From contig JAZDOR010000003.1 in the NCBI GenBank assembly GCA_043798435.1, positions 1 through 5,322 on the forward strand: 5,322 bases of DNA, in the 5' to 3' direction. A model generated the notes under the pieces. That model was not told the origin of the DNA. It did not search any database and saw nothing but the letters and a program-made list of their open reading frames with translations. A program made the translations under genes and the position numbers. This DNA is from JAGUXG01 sp043798435. Lineage in GTDB: Bacteria; UBA9089; UBA9088; JAGUXG01. Numbering within the stretch: position 1 is the first letter of the stretch; each line of letters opens with the position of its first letter. Of the stretch, positions 5,319 to 5,322 are shown piece after piece.

Positions 5319-5322
5319 ACCG

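Noticed and set aside
1..5322. tRNA, rRNA or known riboswitch genes
   Set aside because: No cloverleaf, rRNA core or riboswitch motif was recognised on either strand by eye.

Overview
This 5.3 kb window looks like a chromosomal segment from an uncultured Gram-negative bacterium. It is AT-rich. It carries a PorV/PorQ-type outer-membrane protein with a signal peptide and a terminal Phe, a cobalamin-type radical SAM enzyme, tryptophan biosynthesis, a toxin-antitoxin pair and several short dispersed repeats. That mix suggests an FCB/PVC-like or candidate-phylum lineage, but the sequence alone does not allow a firm assignment.

All five intact genes lie on the minus strand, so transcription runs from high to low coordinates: PorV-like protein (5161-4253), B12-binding-domain radical SAM protein (4181-2790), trpE (2635-1175), a ribbon-helix-helix antitoxin (1103-852) and a RelE/ParE-type toxin (852-541). 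The toxin-antitoxin pair overlaps by one base (TGATG) and has its own near-consensus sigma-70 promoter in the 71-bp gap after trpE. The left 540 bp has no intact gene. It holds the C-terminal remnant of a tyrosine recombinase on the minus strand (109-339, in-frame stop just upstream) and a 14-bp perfect inverted repeat (446-506). The toxin-antitoxin pair plus dead integrase looks like the residue of an integrated element lying downstream of trpE.

The most striking structure is a 139-bp MITE-like insertion (2642-2780) between the radical SAM gene and trpE. It has 11-bp perfect terminal inverted repeats built into 7-bp-periodic TCAGC/GCTGA arrays, and exact 9-bp direct repeats (CATATTTCT) abut both sides. 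Removing it reconstructs a tight arrangement in which the trpE start codon followed the radical SAM stop codon by 6 nt. The duplicated target carries the ATG, so there are now two copies of the trpE start. One sits behind the ancestral ribosome-binding region and opens a 22-codon ORF inside the element. The other is the present trpE start, with no visible Shine-Dalgarno sequence. A single copy of the same 11-bp end lies directly against the first codon of the PorV-like gene, and another hyphenated inverted repeat of about 133 bp, purine-rich then pyrimidine-rich, closes the window.

There is no obvious single pathway joining the PorV-like protein, the radical SAM enzyme and TrpE. Only the anthranilate synthase assignment is specific enough to give a reaction, and its glutaminase partner (trpG) is not in the window.
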